Made by a program: the position numbers and the translations under genes. Below, one piece after another: positions 9,042 to 18,075 of a stretch of DNA of 49,539 nt. Under the pieces are notes generated by a model. That model had not been told where the DNA came from and ran no database searches. It was given only the letters and a program-made list of their open reading frames with translations. Position 1 is the stretch's first letter. Each line of letters begins with the position of its first letter. The stretch comes from Ruminococcus sp. (GTDB lineage: Bacteria > Bacillota > Clostridia > Oscillospirales > Ruminococcaceae): the NCBI GenBank assembly GCA_021200415.1, contig JAJQGO010000021.1:1-49539 (forward strand), given 5' to 3'.

Positions 9042-11495
9042 TCAGACTCCCGTATCGCCGTTTATATCGGCATAAAAGGAGATTTTCGACATTTCCCTCA
9101 GCTTTGAGGCTTTTATAAGTATGTCCCTGATAAAACCACGCATTTCCGCGTTGTTTTTGCATTTCATAATGATTCTGTAACGGAACTTGCCGTTAATTTT
9201 ACCGTAGGAGCATTTTACAGGGCCTAAAACTCTCACCGGTGTTTTCGGCTGAAGCTCCCGAAGCTCGGAATTCATAAGCGCCAGAACGGCATCAGCTCCC
9301 GTCTGCACACACACATCGTTCGTGCCCGCAAAGCAGAACACGCACATATCGCACAAGGGAGGAAAAATCATTGCGCGTCTTATGGCGATTTCCTCACGGT
9401 AAAAGCCGCAGTAGTCCTGTTCGGCGGCAAGATTCATAACGTAATGCTCCGGCATAAAGGTTTGCAGAATCGCTCTCCCCTGCCTGTCGCCTCTGCCGCT
9501 TCTGCCCACAACCTGCGTTATAAGCGAAAAGGTTCGCTCGTAGCTGCGGAAATCCCCCGCAAACAGCGCCTTATCCACAGAAAGAACGCCTACAAGCGTA
9601 ACATTCGGGAAGTCCAGACCCTTGCCTATCATCTGAGTTCCCACCATTATATCGTAATCGCCCCTGCGGAAGGCGGCAAAGCCTTTCTCGTAGGAATACC
9701 GCGAAAACGTCGTATCTGCGTCCATTCGAAGAATACGTGCTTCGGAAAAGAAGGCTGAAAGCTCCTCCTCAAGCTTCTGCGTGCCGAATCCCATGCTTTT
9801 CAGGCGTTCTGAGCCGCAGGAGGGACAGACAGATACAGGCTCGGAGGTGTAGCCGCAGTAGTGGCACATCATCATGCTGTTTTTCTTGTGGAAGGTAAGC
9901 GGAACGGAGCAGTTGGGGCAATAAATCGGCTGGCAGCAGTCGCAGCAGCTGATAATCGTGTGGTACCCACGCCTGTTCAGCAGAAGTATAGTCTGCTCGC
10001 CGTTATCAAGATTGGTGTTAATCTCGTTGACAAGACGGCGGCTGAATTCAGACCTGTTGCCCTCCTCACGCTCGAGATTCATGTCAATTATTTCGACCTC
10101 GGGCAATGGGCTGCTGTGATAGCGGTTTTTCATTTCAAGCAGCTTGTATACGCCCTTTTCCGCCAGATAATAGCTCTCAATTGAAGGGGTTGCCGACGCC
10201 AGCAGGAGAACTGCGTTATGATACGCGCATCTTCTCTTGGCAACGTCGCTTGTGTTGTATCGGGGGGAGCTTTCGGATTTATACGAGCGTTCCCCCTCCT
10301 CGTCCATAATTATGATTCCAATATTATCAAGAGGTGCAAACACAGCGCTTCTTGTTCCGATTACTATGCTTGCGTCCCCACGTTTTATTCGTTTGAATTC
10401 GTCAAGCCGCTGACCGAGAGAAAGTCCGCTGTGAATTACAGCTACATTTTCTCCGAAAAGGGAACGAAATCTTTTAAGTATCTGCGGAGTAAGTCCAATT
10501 TCCGGTATAAGCAGAAGTGCCTGCCTGCCGAGGCTGACCGTATCATATATGAGCTTCTCGAAAACAGATGTTTTGCCGCTGCCTGTAACTCCATGAAGCA
10601 AAAAAGCCTCGGGCTTCCTGTCGAAAATTCGGGAAAAAACAGCATCGTGAGCCTTTTGCTGCTCATCGGACAAGGTAATCTCCCTTGGGTCACAGCGTTC
10701 GGTTTCACCTGCGTCAACTGCACGAAGTATTTCACTGTCGTATTCCTCGGCAGCTCCGTTTGCGACAAGACGTTTGATTACAGTCGTTGTGACACCGCAC
10801 ATATACGCAAGCTCCCTGACGGAAACCTCTCCATATTCCGATAAAAAATCGGCTGCTTTTTTCTGCTTCGGTGTAAGCTTGAAATTTTCGGGGCAATCGA
10901 GATACTCGCTCTTCAGCCGCACCATTCTGACAGCTGCGTCTCCCACGGTTCTGCGAAAGGCATCATCAGCTTCGAGAAGTCCTGCGGAGCAAAGCTCATT
11001 CAGCAGACGCCGCTTTCCCTGATTTGCCGCAGCATCGGTAATTTCCTTGATTTGCTTATCATCGCCGACTGAGCTTATCCGATTGAACAGCTCCCTTGCG
11101 TCATCAGACAGCTGCGTTGATTCATCGGGAGATTTCCCCGAAATTTTATAGCTCTCCCTGACCGCAATTGCCATAGCAGGAGGGAGCATTGCGCGCACTG
11201 CCTCAAAATAGGTGCAGAAGGTATTCTCTCTCAGATATTCCGCAAGCATAATAAGCTCCTCCGAGAGAACAGGACTTTCGTCTATCTGCTCCGTCAGAGG
11301 CTTTAGCTTCGAGGTATCACCGTCACGCAAATGCATTACGATTCCCGTGCGTGGGCAGTTGCTCCTGCCGAAGCGAACAAGAACCCGACAGCCGCAGCTG
11401 AGAGAATCCGCCATTGTATCGGGGACTGCATAGCTGAAAAGCATATCAAAGGAGTAGGCAGTATTGCTTACAGCCGTTTCCGCAATCAGAGGCAT
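9042..11495 (-). CDS. priA: Primosomal protein N' (replication restart helicase PriA)
   Basis: 3'-5' helicase that reloads the replisome at stalled forks. The 817-aa protein has an N-terminal 3'BD and winged-helix region, Walker A GVTGSGKTSVF, helicase motifs through GTRSAVFAPL, the paired zinc-binding segment (CCDCCQPIYCPNC and CHYCGYTSE...CPSCGSERL), and the C-terminal helicase lobe with GTQMIGKGLDFPNVTLV and QVVGRSGRGDR. The Walker B motif reads IIMDEEGERSYKSE, where PriA normally has DEEH. It lies 3 bases after rpoZ; coaBC, normally between them in Bacillus, is missing. Confidence 0.96.
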   Translation of the reverse strand: MPLIAETAVSNTAYSFDMLFSYAVPDTMADSLSCGCRVLVRFGRSNCPRTGIVMHLRDGDTSKLKPLTEQIDESPVLSEELIMLAEYLRENTFCTYFEAVRAMLPPAMAIAVRESYKISGKSPDESTQLSDDARELFNRISSVGDDKQIKEITDAAANQGKRRLLNELCSAGLLEADDAFRRTVGDAAVRMVRLKSEYLDCPENFKLTPKQKKAADFLSEYGEVSVRELAYMCGVTTTVIKRLVANGAAEEYDSEILRAVDAGETERCDPREITLSDEQQKAHDAVFSRIFDRKPEAFLLHGVTGSGKTSVFEKLIYDTVSLGRQALLLIPEIGLTPQILKRFRSLFGENVAVIHSGLSLGQRLDEFKRIKRGDASIVIGTRSAVFAPLDNIGIIIMDEEGERSYKSESSPRYNTSDVAKRRCAYHNAVLLLASATPSIESYYLAEKGVYKLLEMKNRYHSSPLPEVEIIDMNLEREEGNRSEFSRRLVNEINTNLDNGEQTILLLNRRGYHTIISCCDCCQPIYCPNCSVPLTFHKKNSMMMCHYCGYTSEPVSVCPSCGSERLKSMGFGTQKLEEELSAFFSEARILRMDADTTFSRYSYEKGFAAFRRGDYDIMVGTQMIGKGLDFPNVTLVGVLSVDKALFAGDFRSYERTFSLITQVVGRSGRGDRQGRAILQTFMPEHYVMNLAAEQDYCGFYREEIAIRRAMIFPPLCDMCVFCFAGTNDVCVQTGADAVLALMNSELRELQPKTPVRVLGPVKCSYGKINGKFRYRIIMKCKNNAEMRGFIRDILIKASKLREMSKISFYADINGDTGV

Positions 11496-11498
11496 TTA

Positions 11499-11702
11499 TT
11501 ATTCACCCTGATTTTCGTAAACAATTTTGTACTTTCCGCTTGCGATTTCCTCAACAGCGGTCTTTACAGGCTTTTCCTCAATAGTCATATCGTTTTCGTA
11601 AAGCTCATCTGTAATCTGTCTTGCACGCTTTGCAACTGCAATAACAAGAGAATAACAGCTTTCATTCTTTGAAATAATCTGATTTACTGCCGGTCTAAGC
11701 AT
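11499..11702 (-). CDS. rpoZ: RNA polymerase omega subunit
   Basis: Small (67 aa) omega subunit that chaperones the beta' subunit. The start [21 protein letters not shown] and the following AKRARQI helix match the family (the ARxxVxRARQ segment), and the C-terminus is shortened as in other Firmicutes. GAGGTG inside the last codons of gmk serves as its ribosome site; the genes overlap by 8 bases, indicating translational coupling. Confidence 0.93.
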   Translation of the reverse strand: MLRPAVNQIISKNESCYSLVIAVAKRARQITDELYENDMTIEEKPVKTAVEEIASGKYKIVYENQGE

Positions 11703-12300
11703 TATTTATCACCTCATCTAAAATTTCAGCGGCATATTCAGTCCTGAGACTCTCTGCCTTTATAACAGCTCTGAAATCGCTTACTGCGTCCTCAAGAGCA
11801 TCGTTAACTATTATATAATCATATTTCGGAGCATATTTAAGCTCCTCAACTGCGGCGGCAACACGCTTTGCTATTACCTCGTCCGTTTCGGTTCCTCTTT
11901 TTCTGAGACGCCGTTCAAGCTCCCTGACAGAAGGCGGAATGACGAAAACAAAGAGTGCATCCGGACGAAGCTGCCTGATTTTCATAGCTCCCTGAACCTC
12001 TATTTCAAGTATGACGTTTTTTCCCTCTTCGAGCTTATCGTCAACCTCGGAAAGAAGAGTACCGTAGTAATTTCCACAGTAGCACGCATATTCAAAGAAA
12101 CGATTTTCGCTGATTTTCTGTTCAAATTCTTCCTTCGTCAGAAAATAATAATTAACGCCGTCAGTCTCGCCCTCACGGGGTAAGCGTGTAGTGGCGGAAA
12201 CGGAAAGATAAAAGCCTTCGTCCTTCAGAATTTCAGCGAGCATAGTTCCCTTTCCGCAGCCTGACGGAGCTGAGAAAACAATCAATCTGCCCTTACTCAT
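11695..12300 (-). CDS. gmk: Guanylate kinase
   Basis: Phosphorylates GMP to GDP with ATP. The 201-aa protein has the P-loop [12 protein letters not shown], the GMP-binding region ([19 protein letters not shown]), and [16 protein letters not shown] at 12300 was chosen: AGGAGG lies 11 bases upstream and the start overlaps the remA stop by 8 bases. An alternative in-frame start at 12324 would overlap remA further. Confidence 0.96.
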   Translation of the reverse strand: MSKGRLIVFSAPSGCGKGTMLAEILKDEGFYLSVSATTRLPREGETDGVNYYFLTKEEFEQKISENRFFEYACYCGNYYGTLLSEVDDKLEEGKNVILEIEVQGAMKIRQLRPDALFVFVIPPSVRELERRLRKRGTETDEVIAKRVAAAVEELKYAPKYDYIIVNDALEDAVSDFRAVIKAESLRTEYAAEILDEVINNA

Positions 12301-12550
12301 TATTATCTGAACCTCCTGATTCATTTATTCGTGAAGCTACGGTTTCGGTAATCAGCGACGACAAAATCACGTGGCCGCTGTCCATAATGATTACGGCACG
12401 TGTTTTTCTGCCGTATGTTGCGTCAATTGCCCTTCCATCGTCCCTTGCCTCCTGAATCAGACGCTTTATAGGTGCGGATTCAGGACTTACAACAGTTACG
12501 ATTCTGTCGGCTGCAACCATATTTCCATAGCCAATATTAATTAATTTCAT
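12293..12550 (-). CDS. remA: RemA-like regulator (DUF370)
   Basis: Family of small DNA-binding regulators; RemA of B. subtilis activates biofilm matrix and osmoprotection genes as a ring-shaped oligomer. The 85-aa protein shows the conserved [20 protein letters not shown] start, the [13 protein letters not shown](R) segment and [20 protein letters not shown] at 12550 follows AGGTGAG. The yicC-remA-gmk order is conserved in Firmicutes. Whether it controls matrix genes in this organism is unknown. Confidence 0.93.
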   Translation of the reverse strand: MKLINIGYGNMVAADRIVTVVSPESAPIKRLIQEARDDGRAIDATYGRKTRAVIIMDSGHVILSSLITETVASRINESGGSDNNE

Positions 12551-12558
12551 CAACTCAC

Positions 12559-13437
12559 CTACTCAATGTTCTGGATCTGCTCACGGATTTTTTCTATTTC
12601 CGCTTTCATATCCACAACGATTTTTGTGATGTTCAGATCCTGCGCCTTTGAGCCGATTGTGTTGACCTCACGGTTCATTTCCTGCACGATGAAATCAAGC
12701 TTTCTGCCCACGGTTTCCTCGGAATCCAGCATTGTCCGCAGCTGAGAAATATGGCTTCTGAGCCTTACGGTTTCCTCATCAACAGCAATTTTTTCGGCAA
12801 AAATCGCAGCCTCCGTCACAATTCGCTGCTGGTCGATTTCCTTTGATTCGAGTATTTCCTCAAGCTTCGCAGTAAGCTTTTTTCTGTAATTTTCAGAGGT
12901 TACAGGCGAAATTTTTTCAACCTCCGCAACCATTTTTTCAATGGAGGCAGCTTTTTCAATGACATCATTTTTGAGCTTTGCACCCTCTGTACGGCGCATA
13001 TCTATGAATTTTTCAAGTGCCTCTCCCGCAACCTCGGATATGTCGTTCCATATCTGCTCCTCATTGTCCGGAAGCTTCTGCACGTTGAAAATATCCGGAA
13101 GCTTTAAAAGATTCGACAGCTTCAGGTCGTCCTCAAGAGACAGGTCGCCCGAAACGTCCCGAAGTGCCGTAACATATCCCTCAACGGCAGATTTGTTAAT
13201 ATGTATAACTGAATCCTTGCTTTCAATGGAGTTTACAGTCACGTTCACCTCGATTTTTCCGCGTGAAACATGATCCTTCATCAAGGATTTGAGCTTTTCG
13301 TCAATATAATTATAAACTCGCGGAATTCTCGAAGAATAGTCAAAATATCTATGATTAACGGATCGGATTTCCACGAGAATATCACGTCCGTTCAGGATTT
13401 TCTGGGCTCTTCCGTAGCCGGTCATGCTGCTCAGCAC
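12559..13437 (-). CDS. yicC: YicC/YloC family endoribonuclease
   Basis: YicC proteins are metal-dependent endoribonucleases involved in RNA turnover. The 292-aa protein has the signature start [27 protein letters not shown], the long helical middle, and the C-terminal [22 protein letters not shown] motif. The start is GTG at 13437, because AGGGG lies about 5 bases upstream; the next ATG (13425) lies too far from that site and would cut into the MTGYG motif. It is the first gene of the long minus-strand unit, behind a TTGCAA-17-TATAAT promoter. Confidence 0.95.
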   Translation of the reverse strand: MLSSMTGYGRAQKILNGRDILVEIRSVNHRYFDYSSRIPRVYNYIDEKLKSLMKDHVSRGKIEVNVTVNSIESKDSVIHINKSAVEGYVTALRDVSGDLSLEDDLKLSNLLKLPDIFNVQKLPDNEEQIWNDISEVAGEALEKFIDMRRTEGAKLKNDVIEKAASIEKMVAEVEKISPVTSENYRKKLTAKLEEILESKEIDQQRIVTEAAIFAEKIAVDEETVRLRSHISQLRTMLDSEETVGRKLDFIVQEMNREVNTIGSKAQDLNITKIVVDMKAEIEKIREQIQNIE

Positions 13438-13488
13438 TTTATCCCCTGCTTTCTGAATTATATAATCGCATAATTATGCTATTTTATT

Positions 13489-13517
13489 ATTATAGCACTA
13501 TTTTTCAGGAATTGCAA
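13489..13517 (-). promoter_or_regulatory. Sigma-A promoter of the yicC-spoVM unit
   Basis: On the minus strand TTGCAA (13517-13512), a 17-base spacer and a perfect TATAAT (13494-13489) sit about 50 bases before the yicC start. No other clear promoter or terminator was noticed in the next 13 kb, so a 15-gene transcript is likely (inference). Confidence 0.75.
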
Positions 13518-13551
13518 GGGGTGAAGCAATAAATTTCCGCGACCTTTCTGC

Positions 13552-13580
13552 TTGACCTATGGTACAAATAATGTTATAAT
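13552..13580 (+). promoter_or_regulatory. Sigma-A promoter of the sulfite reductase-like gene
   Basis: TTGACC at 13552-13557, 17-base spacer, TATAAT at 13575-13580, about 98 bases before the start codon. It is divergent from the yicC promoter, with the two -35 boxes only 34 bases apart. Confidence 0.8.
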
Positions 13581-13677
13581 AATATTGATAAATCCGCACA
13601 AAGATTGCTGTAAAAGCTTTCAATAAATTCGCAGGTCGAATTTTGTGGGATAATAATTTATGATAAGGGGTTTCAAT

Positions 13678-14616
13678 ATGGCAAAAATTTCAAAAAATGA
13701 CATTGCGCAGGTTAAGGCTATCGGCTGCCTGCATGATAAAAATTCCGACGATCTCTTCAACTGCCGTGTGATTACACGAAACGGCAAAATCACCGCAAAG
13801 GAATGCGCCGCAATTGCCGAAGCAGCGGAGAAATTCGGCTCGGGCGAGGTTACTATGACTACTCGCATGACTATGGAAATTCAGGGCGTTCCCTTTGAAA
13901 ATATTCAGCCTCTCCGCAGCTTTCTGGCGGAATTCGGACTCGAAACAGGCGGAACAGGAGCTAAGGTTCGCCCCGTTGTTTCCTGCAAGGGCACAACCTG
14001 TCAGTACGGTCTGATTGACACGTACGACCTGTCAATGGCTATACATAACCGCTTTTACAAGGGCTATTCCAACGTCAGCCTTCCCCATAAATTCAAAATT
14101 GCTGTCGGCGGCTGTCCGAACAACTGCGTTAAGCCCGATCTTAATGATATCGGCATTGTGGGGCAGAGAAAGCCTGTAATTGATTATACAAAATGTCGCG
14201 GATGCAAGGTCTGTCAGATTGAAAAGGCTTGTCCTATAAACGCATCTGTTCTCAAGGACGGCGTAATTACTTTTGACTCCGATATATGCAACAGCTGTGG
14301 ACGATGTGTAAATAAATGTCCGTTCAAAGCGTATGAAGATTACGTTGACAGCTACAAAATTTACATTGGCGGACGCTGGGGCAAGCAGTTTGCCCGCGCG
14401 AAGGCTTTAAGCTGCAATGCTGCAAGCAGTGAAGAGGTTCTCGACATAATCGAAAAGGCTATTCTTTTGTTCAGAGAAAATGGATTCAAGGGCGAAAGAT
14501 TTGCCGACACCGTTAAGAGAATCGGATTTGAAAATGTTGAAAAGCAGCTGCTAAGCGGTGATATTCTTAAACGCAAGGATGAGATTATCGCAATGGAAAT
14601 TTCCGAAAAAAAATAA
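13678..14616 (+). CDS. Nitrite/sulfite reductase-like siroheme and 4Fe-4S protein
   Basis: Likely a soluble anaerobic redox enzyme related to the AsrC/dissimilatory-type sulfite reductases. The 312-aa protein has a ferredoxin-like reductase domain (about 8-85), then the siroheme-4Fe4S cysteines C103-x4-C108 and C146-x3-C150 (GGCPNNC), followed by two 4Fe-4S ferredoxin motifs (CRGCKVCQIEKAC, 173-185; CNSCGRCVNKC, 204-214). It is one copy of the repeat, unlike full assimilatory enzymes. ATG 13678 follows AAGGGG by 7 bases; an upstream in-frame start (13660) lacks a site. No asrA/asrB or siroheme genes lie nearby, so substrate and electron donor are unknown. Confidence 0.85.
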   Translation: MAKISKNDIAQVKAIGCLHDKNSDDLFNCRVITRNGKITAKECAAIAEAAEKFGSGEVTMTTRMTMEIQGVPFENIQPLRSFLAEFGLETGGTGAKVRPVVSCKGTTCQYGLIDTYDLSMAIHNRFYKGYSNVSLPHKFKIAVGGCPNNCVKPDLNDIGIVGQRKPVIDYTKCRGCKVCQIEKACPINASVLKDGVITFDSDICNSCGRCVNKCPFKAYEDYVDSYKIYIGGRWGKQFARAKALSCNAASSEEVLDIIEKAILLFRENGFKGERFADTVKRIGFENVEKQLLSGDILKRKDEIIAMEISEKK

Positions 14617-14623
14617 CAATCCA

Positions 14624-14650
14624 GCCCGACAATTGTCGGGCTTTTGTTTT
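14624..14650. terminator. Bidirectional terminator between convergent genes
   Basis: An 18-base perfect palindrome, GCCCGACAATTGTCGGGC (14624-14641), is followed by TTTTGTTTT. It ends the plus-strand reductase gene and overlaps the stop of the convergent deacetylase gene. Confidence 0.85.
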
Positions 14651-15329
14651 ATACATTCAAGTAAACCTCGCTGTTTGTTCCATAAAAAATGTCACTGCGA
14701 TTGCCTGCCCTGCGGCAAAATTCCTCAATGCACTCCCAGCTGTCATCCAGGTCAAATTCGTAGCTGTGTCCCCACAGGCAGAATACCGCCGGCTCTGCGC
14801 CGTCATAATTCAGGAAAACATCGAGAATTTCCCACAATTTCGGGTTTTTGTGGTGACACGTCGCTTTCAGCTCCATGAGATTATCCGGCAGCTTAAAATC
14901 CGCAGCATCCATTGTCGTGCGTGAAAATTTTATGCCGCACTCTCGGGCAATCCTGATAATCCGTTCGTCAAATGTTCCGTAGGGATACGCCATTCCGTAA
15001 ATTTTTTTGCCGAAAATGCGTTCAAGATTATCCTTATCCCCGAGAATTTCACGTCTGACATCGTTATCGCCCAACTCAAGAAGATTCGGGTGCGTCAGCG
15101 TATGAACCGCAATTTCGTGACCGGTGTAAAGCTCAGGCAGTTTTTCCTGTGTCATTCTCTTTATATTCAGATTCCCTATGTTAAATGTACCGTCCTCGTT
15201 CATGATTCCGCTGTTTAGATTAAATGTACATTTCAATCCGTATTTGTTGAAAATTTCAATAAGACGTTTATCCTGTGTTATTCCATCATCATAGCTGAAC
15301 GTTAAGGCTTTATTTTTACCGTTCCACAT
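14649..15329 (-). CDS. Polysaccharide deacetylase family protein
   Basis: NodB-homology (CE4-like) domain protein of 226 aa. Motif 1 appears as TFSYDDGITQD (Asp-Asp pair), motif 2 as EIAVHTLTHPNL (H-T-x2-H metal ligands), and motif 3 near MAYPYGTFDE. It has no signal peptide, so it may be cytosolic, and the substrate cannot be told; CE4 members deacetylate peptidoglycan, chitin or xylan, or act on other amides. The ribosome site AGGAG is 6 bases before ATG. It appears monocistronic, flanked by two terminators. Confidence 0.85.
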   Translation of the reverse strand: MWNGKNKALTFSYDDGITQDKRLIEIFNKYGLKCTFNLNSGIMNEDGTFNIGNLNIKRMTQEKLPELYTGHEIAVHTLTHPNLLELGDNDVRREILGDKDNLERIFGKKIYGMAYPYGTFDERIIRIARECGIKFSRTTMDAADFKLPDNLMELKATCHHKNPKLWEILDVFLNYDGAEPAVFCLWGHSYEFDLDDSWECIEEFCRRAGNRSDIFYGTNSEVYLNV

Positions 15330-15382
15330 ATTTCACTCCTATATATAATTGTATTTTTATGCATCACATTCAAATAAATAAA

Positions 15383-15420
15383 AACGCTCCTGAGATGTAT
15401 CAGAAGCGTTTTTTGTTATT
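15383..15420. terminator. Terminator after gpmI
   Basis: Stem AACGCTCCTGA (15383-15393) pairs with TCAGAAGCGTT (15400-15410) with one mismatch, flanked by A-rich and T-rich tracts. It would stop transcription leaving gpmI on the minus strand and lies upstream of the deacetylase gene. Confidence 0.8.
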
Positions 15421-15425
15421 TTAGC

Positions 15426-16940
15426 TTACTTAACAAGCGATTTGCCTGTCATTTCCTTCGGCTGGGGAAGTCCCACAAGCTTCAGAATTGTAGGAGCAAT
15501 ATCAGCAAGAACTCCGCCTTCACGAAGCTCACAATCCTCACCTACCACGATAAACGGAACAGGATTTGTTGTGTGAGCTGTAAATGCGCTGCCGTCCGGC
15601 TCGTACATCTTGTCAGCATTGCCGTGATCAGCTGTAATGAGCGCAGCTCCGCCCTTTGCAAGAATTGCGTCAACCATTCTGCCTACGCAGGTGTCAACGG
15701 CTTCAACGGCAGTCTTAGCTGCATCGAAAACGCCTGTATGTCCAACCATGTCGCAGTTCGCATAGTTCAGAATGATTACGTCGTATTTGTCGGAGTTGAT
15801 AGCCTCAACAACTGCATCAGTCACCTCAAAGGCGCTCATTTCCGGCTTCATATCGAATGTTTCAACATCGGGCGACTTGATAAGAATTCTGTCCTCGCCC
15901 TCAAACTGCTTTTCCTCACCGCCGTTAAAGAAAAACGTAACATGAGCGTATTTCTGCGTTTCGGCAATTCTCAGCTGTGTCTTGCCCGATTTGCTGAGGT
16001 ACTCGCCGAGAGTCATTGTGAGCTGCTCGGGAGGGAACGCAACGGAAACATTCGGCATTGCAGCATCATACTGTGCCATGCATACAAAATGAACAGGAAA
16101 ATATCCGTTTTTGCGCACGAAGCCTGTGAATTCCGGATCAACAAACGCTCTTGTAATCTGTCTTGCACGGTCGGGACGGAAGTTGAAAAATACCACGCTG
16201 TCATCCGCCTTTATCATGCCGTTTTTGTCAACAACTGTCGGGAGCATGAACTCATCTGTGACATCGTTTGCATACGAATTTTTGATTGCCTGAACAGGGT
16301 CGGATTCCTGAACGCCTTCGCCGAGAACGAGCGCGTTATAAGCCTTTTCAACTCTGTCCCATGCGTTATCACGATCCATAGCATAGAAACGTCCGCTGAT
16401 TGTTGCAACTGAGCCTACGCCGATTTTCCCGATTTCAGCTACAGCCTCTTCCATATACCCTGCCGCCGATGACGGAGGCACATCACGTCCGTCAAGGAAC
16501 GCGTGAACATAAACCTTTTCGATTCCGTTTCTCTTAGCCATTTCGAGAAGTCCGTAGAGATGCTCCATATGACTGTGAACGCCGCCGGGAGAAAGAAGTC
16601 CCATAAGGTGAAGCGCGGAATTTTTTCCCTTGCAGTTATTCATTGCCGCAGTAAGAGCCTCATTCTCAAAGAAATCGCCGTCCTCGATGGACTTTGAAAT
16701 CTTTACGAGCATCTGATACACGATTCTTCCTGCGCCGATATTTGTATGGCCTACCTCCGAGTTGCCCATCTGACCGTCGGGGAGTCCGACATCAAGACCG
16801 CTTGCTCCGATAATGGTGTGCGGGCCTTGCATATATTTATCGAGATTCGGCTTATTTGCAGCCATTATTGCATTGCCGTAGGCATCCGGATTATAGCCGA
16901 ATCCATCCATAATTATAAGTGCTACAGGTTTTTTACTCAT
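15426..16940 (-). CDS. gpmI: 2,3-bisphosphoglycerate-independent phosphoglycerate mutase
   Basis: Interconverts 3- and 2-phosphoglycerate with two Mn2+. The 504-aa alkaline phosphatase-superfamily enzyme has IMDGFGYNPDAYGNAI (metal Asp), the catalytic Ser in GQMGNSEVGHTNIGAGR, FLDGRDVPPSSA, NFRPDRARQITRAF, NYANCDMVGHTG and TADHGNADKM. It is the third main gene of pgk-tpiA-gpmI, 64 bases after tpiA, with AAAGGG 8 bases before ATG. Confidence 0.97.
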   Translation of the reverse strand: MSKKPVALIIMDGFGYNPDAYGNAIMAANKPNLDKYMQGPHTIIGASGLDVGLPDGQMGNSEVGHTNIGAGRIVYQMLVKISKSIEDGDFFENEALTAAMNNCKGKNSALHLMGLLSPGGVHSHMEHLYGLLEMAKRNGIEKVYVHAFLDGRDVPPSSAAGYMEEAVAEIGKIGVGSVATISGRFYAMDRDNAWDRVEKAYNALVLGEGVQESDPVQAIKNSYANDVTDEFMLPTVVDKNGMIKADDSVVFFNFRPDRARQITRAFVDPEFTGFVRKNGYFPVHFVCMAQYDAAMPNVSVAFPPEQLTMTLGEYLSKSGKTQLRIAETQKYAHVTFFFNGGEEKQFEGEDRILIKSPDVETFDMKPEMSAFEVTDAVVEAINSDKYDVIILNYANCDMVGHTGVFDAAKTAVEAVDTCVGRMVDAILAKGGAALITADHGNADKMYEPDGSAFTAHTTNPVPFIVVGEDCELREGGVLADIAPTILKLVGLPQPKEMTGKSLVK

Positions 16941-17004
16941 AATTCAAACCCTTTCATGAAAAATTGAAATACAGCGGAACATTTTATTCCCGCGCAAATC
17001 TGAA

Positions 17005-17781
17005 TCAGCCGTTTACAGCAGCCTGAACAATTGTGTTGAAGTCCTCTGCCTTGAGAGAAGCTCCGCCGATAAGTCCGCCGTCAATGTCAGGCTTTGCAAG
17101 AAGCTCTGCGCAGTTCTTTGCGTTCATTGAGCCGCCGTACTGAATTGTAATGCCGTCAGCAACCTCTTTATCAAAAAGATTTTCGATTGTCTTACGGATA
17201 AATGCGCAAACCTCTTCAGCCTGATCGGGAGTTGCAACCTTGCCTGTGCCGATTGCCCATACAGGCTCATAAGCGATAACAACATTCTTAATGCACTTGG
17301 GGCAAGTACCCTGAAGAGCAATTTTTGTCTGCATTGCGATAACTTCCTCTGTGATGCCCTGCTCTCTCTGCTCAAGTGTTTCGCCAACGCAAAGAATAGG
17401 CTTTAAGCCGCCCTCAAGCGCAGCAAGAAGTCTTTTATTTACAGTTTCGTCAGTTTCGCCGAAATACTGACGTCTTTCGCTGTGGCCGATTACAACGTAC
17501 TCAACTCCAAGCTCTGTGAGCATATCAGCTGAAATTTCGCCTGTGAACGCGCCGCTCTTTTCAAAGTGTACGTTCTCTGCGCCGATTTTAACATTAGAGC
17601 CTGCCGTAGCGTTGATAGCTGTTTCGAGGTTTGTGAAGGGAACGCAGGCGATAACCTCAATGCTGCCCTCTGCGTTTGCCACGAGGGGCTTGATTGCTTC
17701 AAGAAGCTCCTTTGCCTCGGGTCTTGTCTTGTTCATTTTCCAGTTTCCGGCAATAATTGCCTTTCTTGTTGACTTATTCAT
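17005..17781 (-). CDS. tpiA: Triosephosphate isomerase
   Basis: Interconverts DHAP and glyceraldehyde 3-phosphate. The 258-aa TIM barrel shows GNWKMNK (Asn/Lys), VIGHSERR (electrophile His), AYEPVWAIGTGKVAT (catalytic Glu and flexible loop), QYGGSMN and GGLIGGASL. AAAGGAG stands 8 bases before ATG. Confidence 0.98.
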   Translation of the reverse strand: MNKSTRKAIIAGNWKMNKTRPEAKELLEAIKPLVANAEGSIEVIACVPFTNLETAINATAGSNVKIGAENVHFEKSGAFTGEISADMLTELGVEYVVIGHSERRQYFGETDETVNKRLLAALEGGLKPILCVGETLEQREQGITEEVIAMQTKIALQGTCPKCIKNVVIAYEPVWAIGTGKVATPDQAEEVCAFIRKTIENLFDKEVADGITIQYGGSMNAKNCAELLAKPDIDGGLIGGASLKAEDFNTIVQAAVNG

Positions 17782-17827
17782 ACTATTAACTCCTTTGTAA
17801 TATTTTTATCTTGGATTTTGGATGCTT

Positions 17828-18016
17828 TCACGGTCTGCGGTCAATTTTATTTGAATCGGTAATCCGGTTGCCGCATCCGTTATAGCTGCCGATAGCTATG
17901 CCGTTTTTCACAGGTGAAATTATAAATCCGGCTATTAAGCCTATGAAAAAGCTTACAAGCACCAGAAGCATAACATCAGCCGAACAGCTTTCTTTCATTT
18001 TATCAAGGATTTTCAT
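17828..18016 (-). CDS. Small single-span membrane protein in the glycolytic cluster
   Basis: A 62-aa protein: a charged N-terminus (MKILDKMKESCSAD), one strongly hydrophobic span (VMLLVLVSFFIGLIAGFII) and a polar tail rich in Gly/Asn/Arg. ATG 18016 was chosen because GGAGA lies 5 bases upstream; the longer in-frame start (18034) has none. It lies between pgk and tpiA on the same strand, about 60 bases from pgk. I do not recognise the family. The orientation (tail in or out) is uncertain. Confidence 0.6.
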   Translation of the reverse strand: MKILDKMKESCSADVMLLVLVSFFIGLIAGFIISPVKNGIAIGSYNGCGNRITDSNKIDRRP

Positions 18017-18075
18017 TCTGATCTCCATTATCACAATTAGGGCGAATATCCCTATCCGCCCTATTGGTTACAAAT

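Noticed and set aside
9016..9162. 49-residue N-terminal extension of peptide deformylase
   Set aside because: It overlaps the end of priA, and the shorter start has a good ribosome site and the family length.
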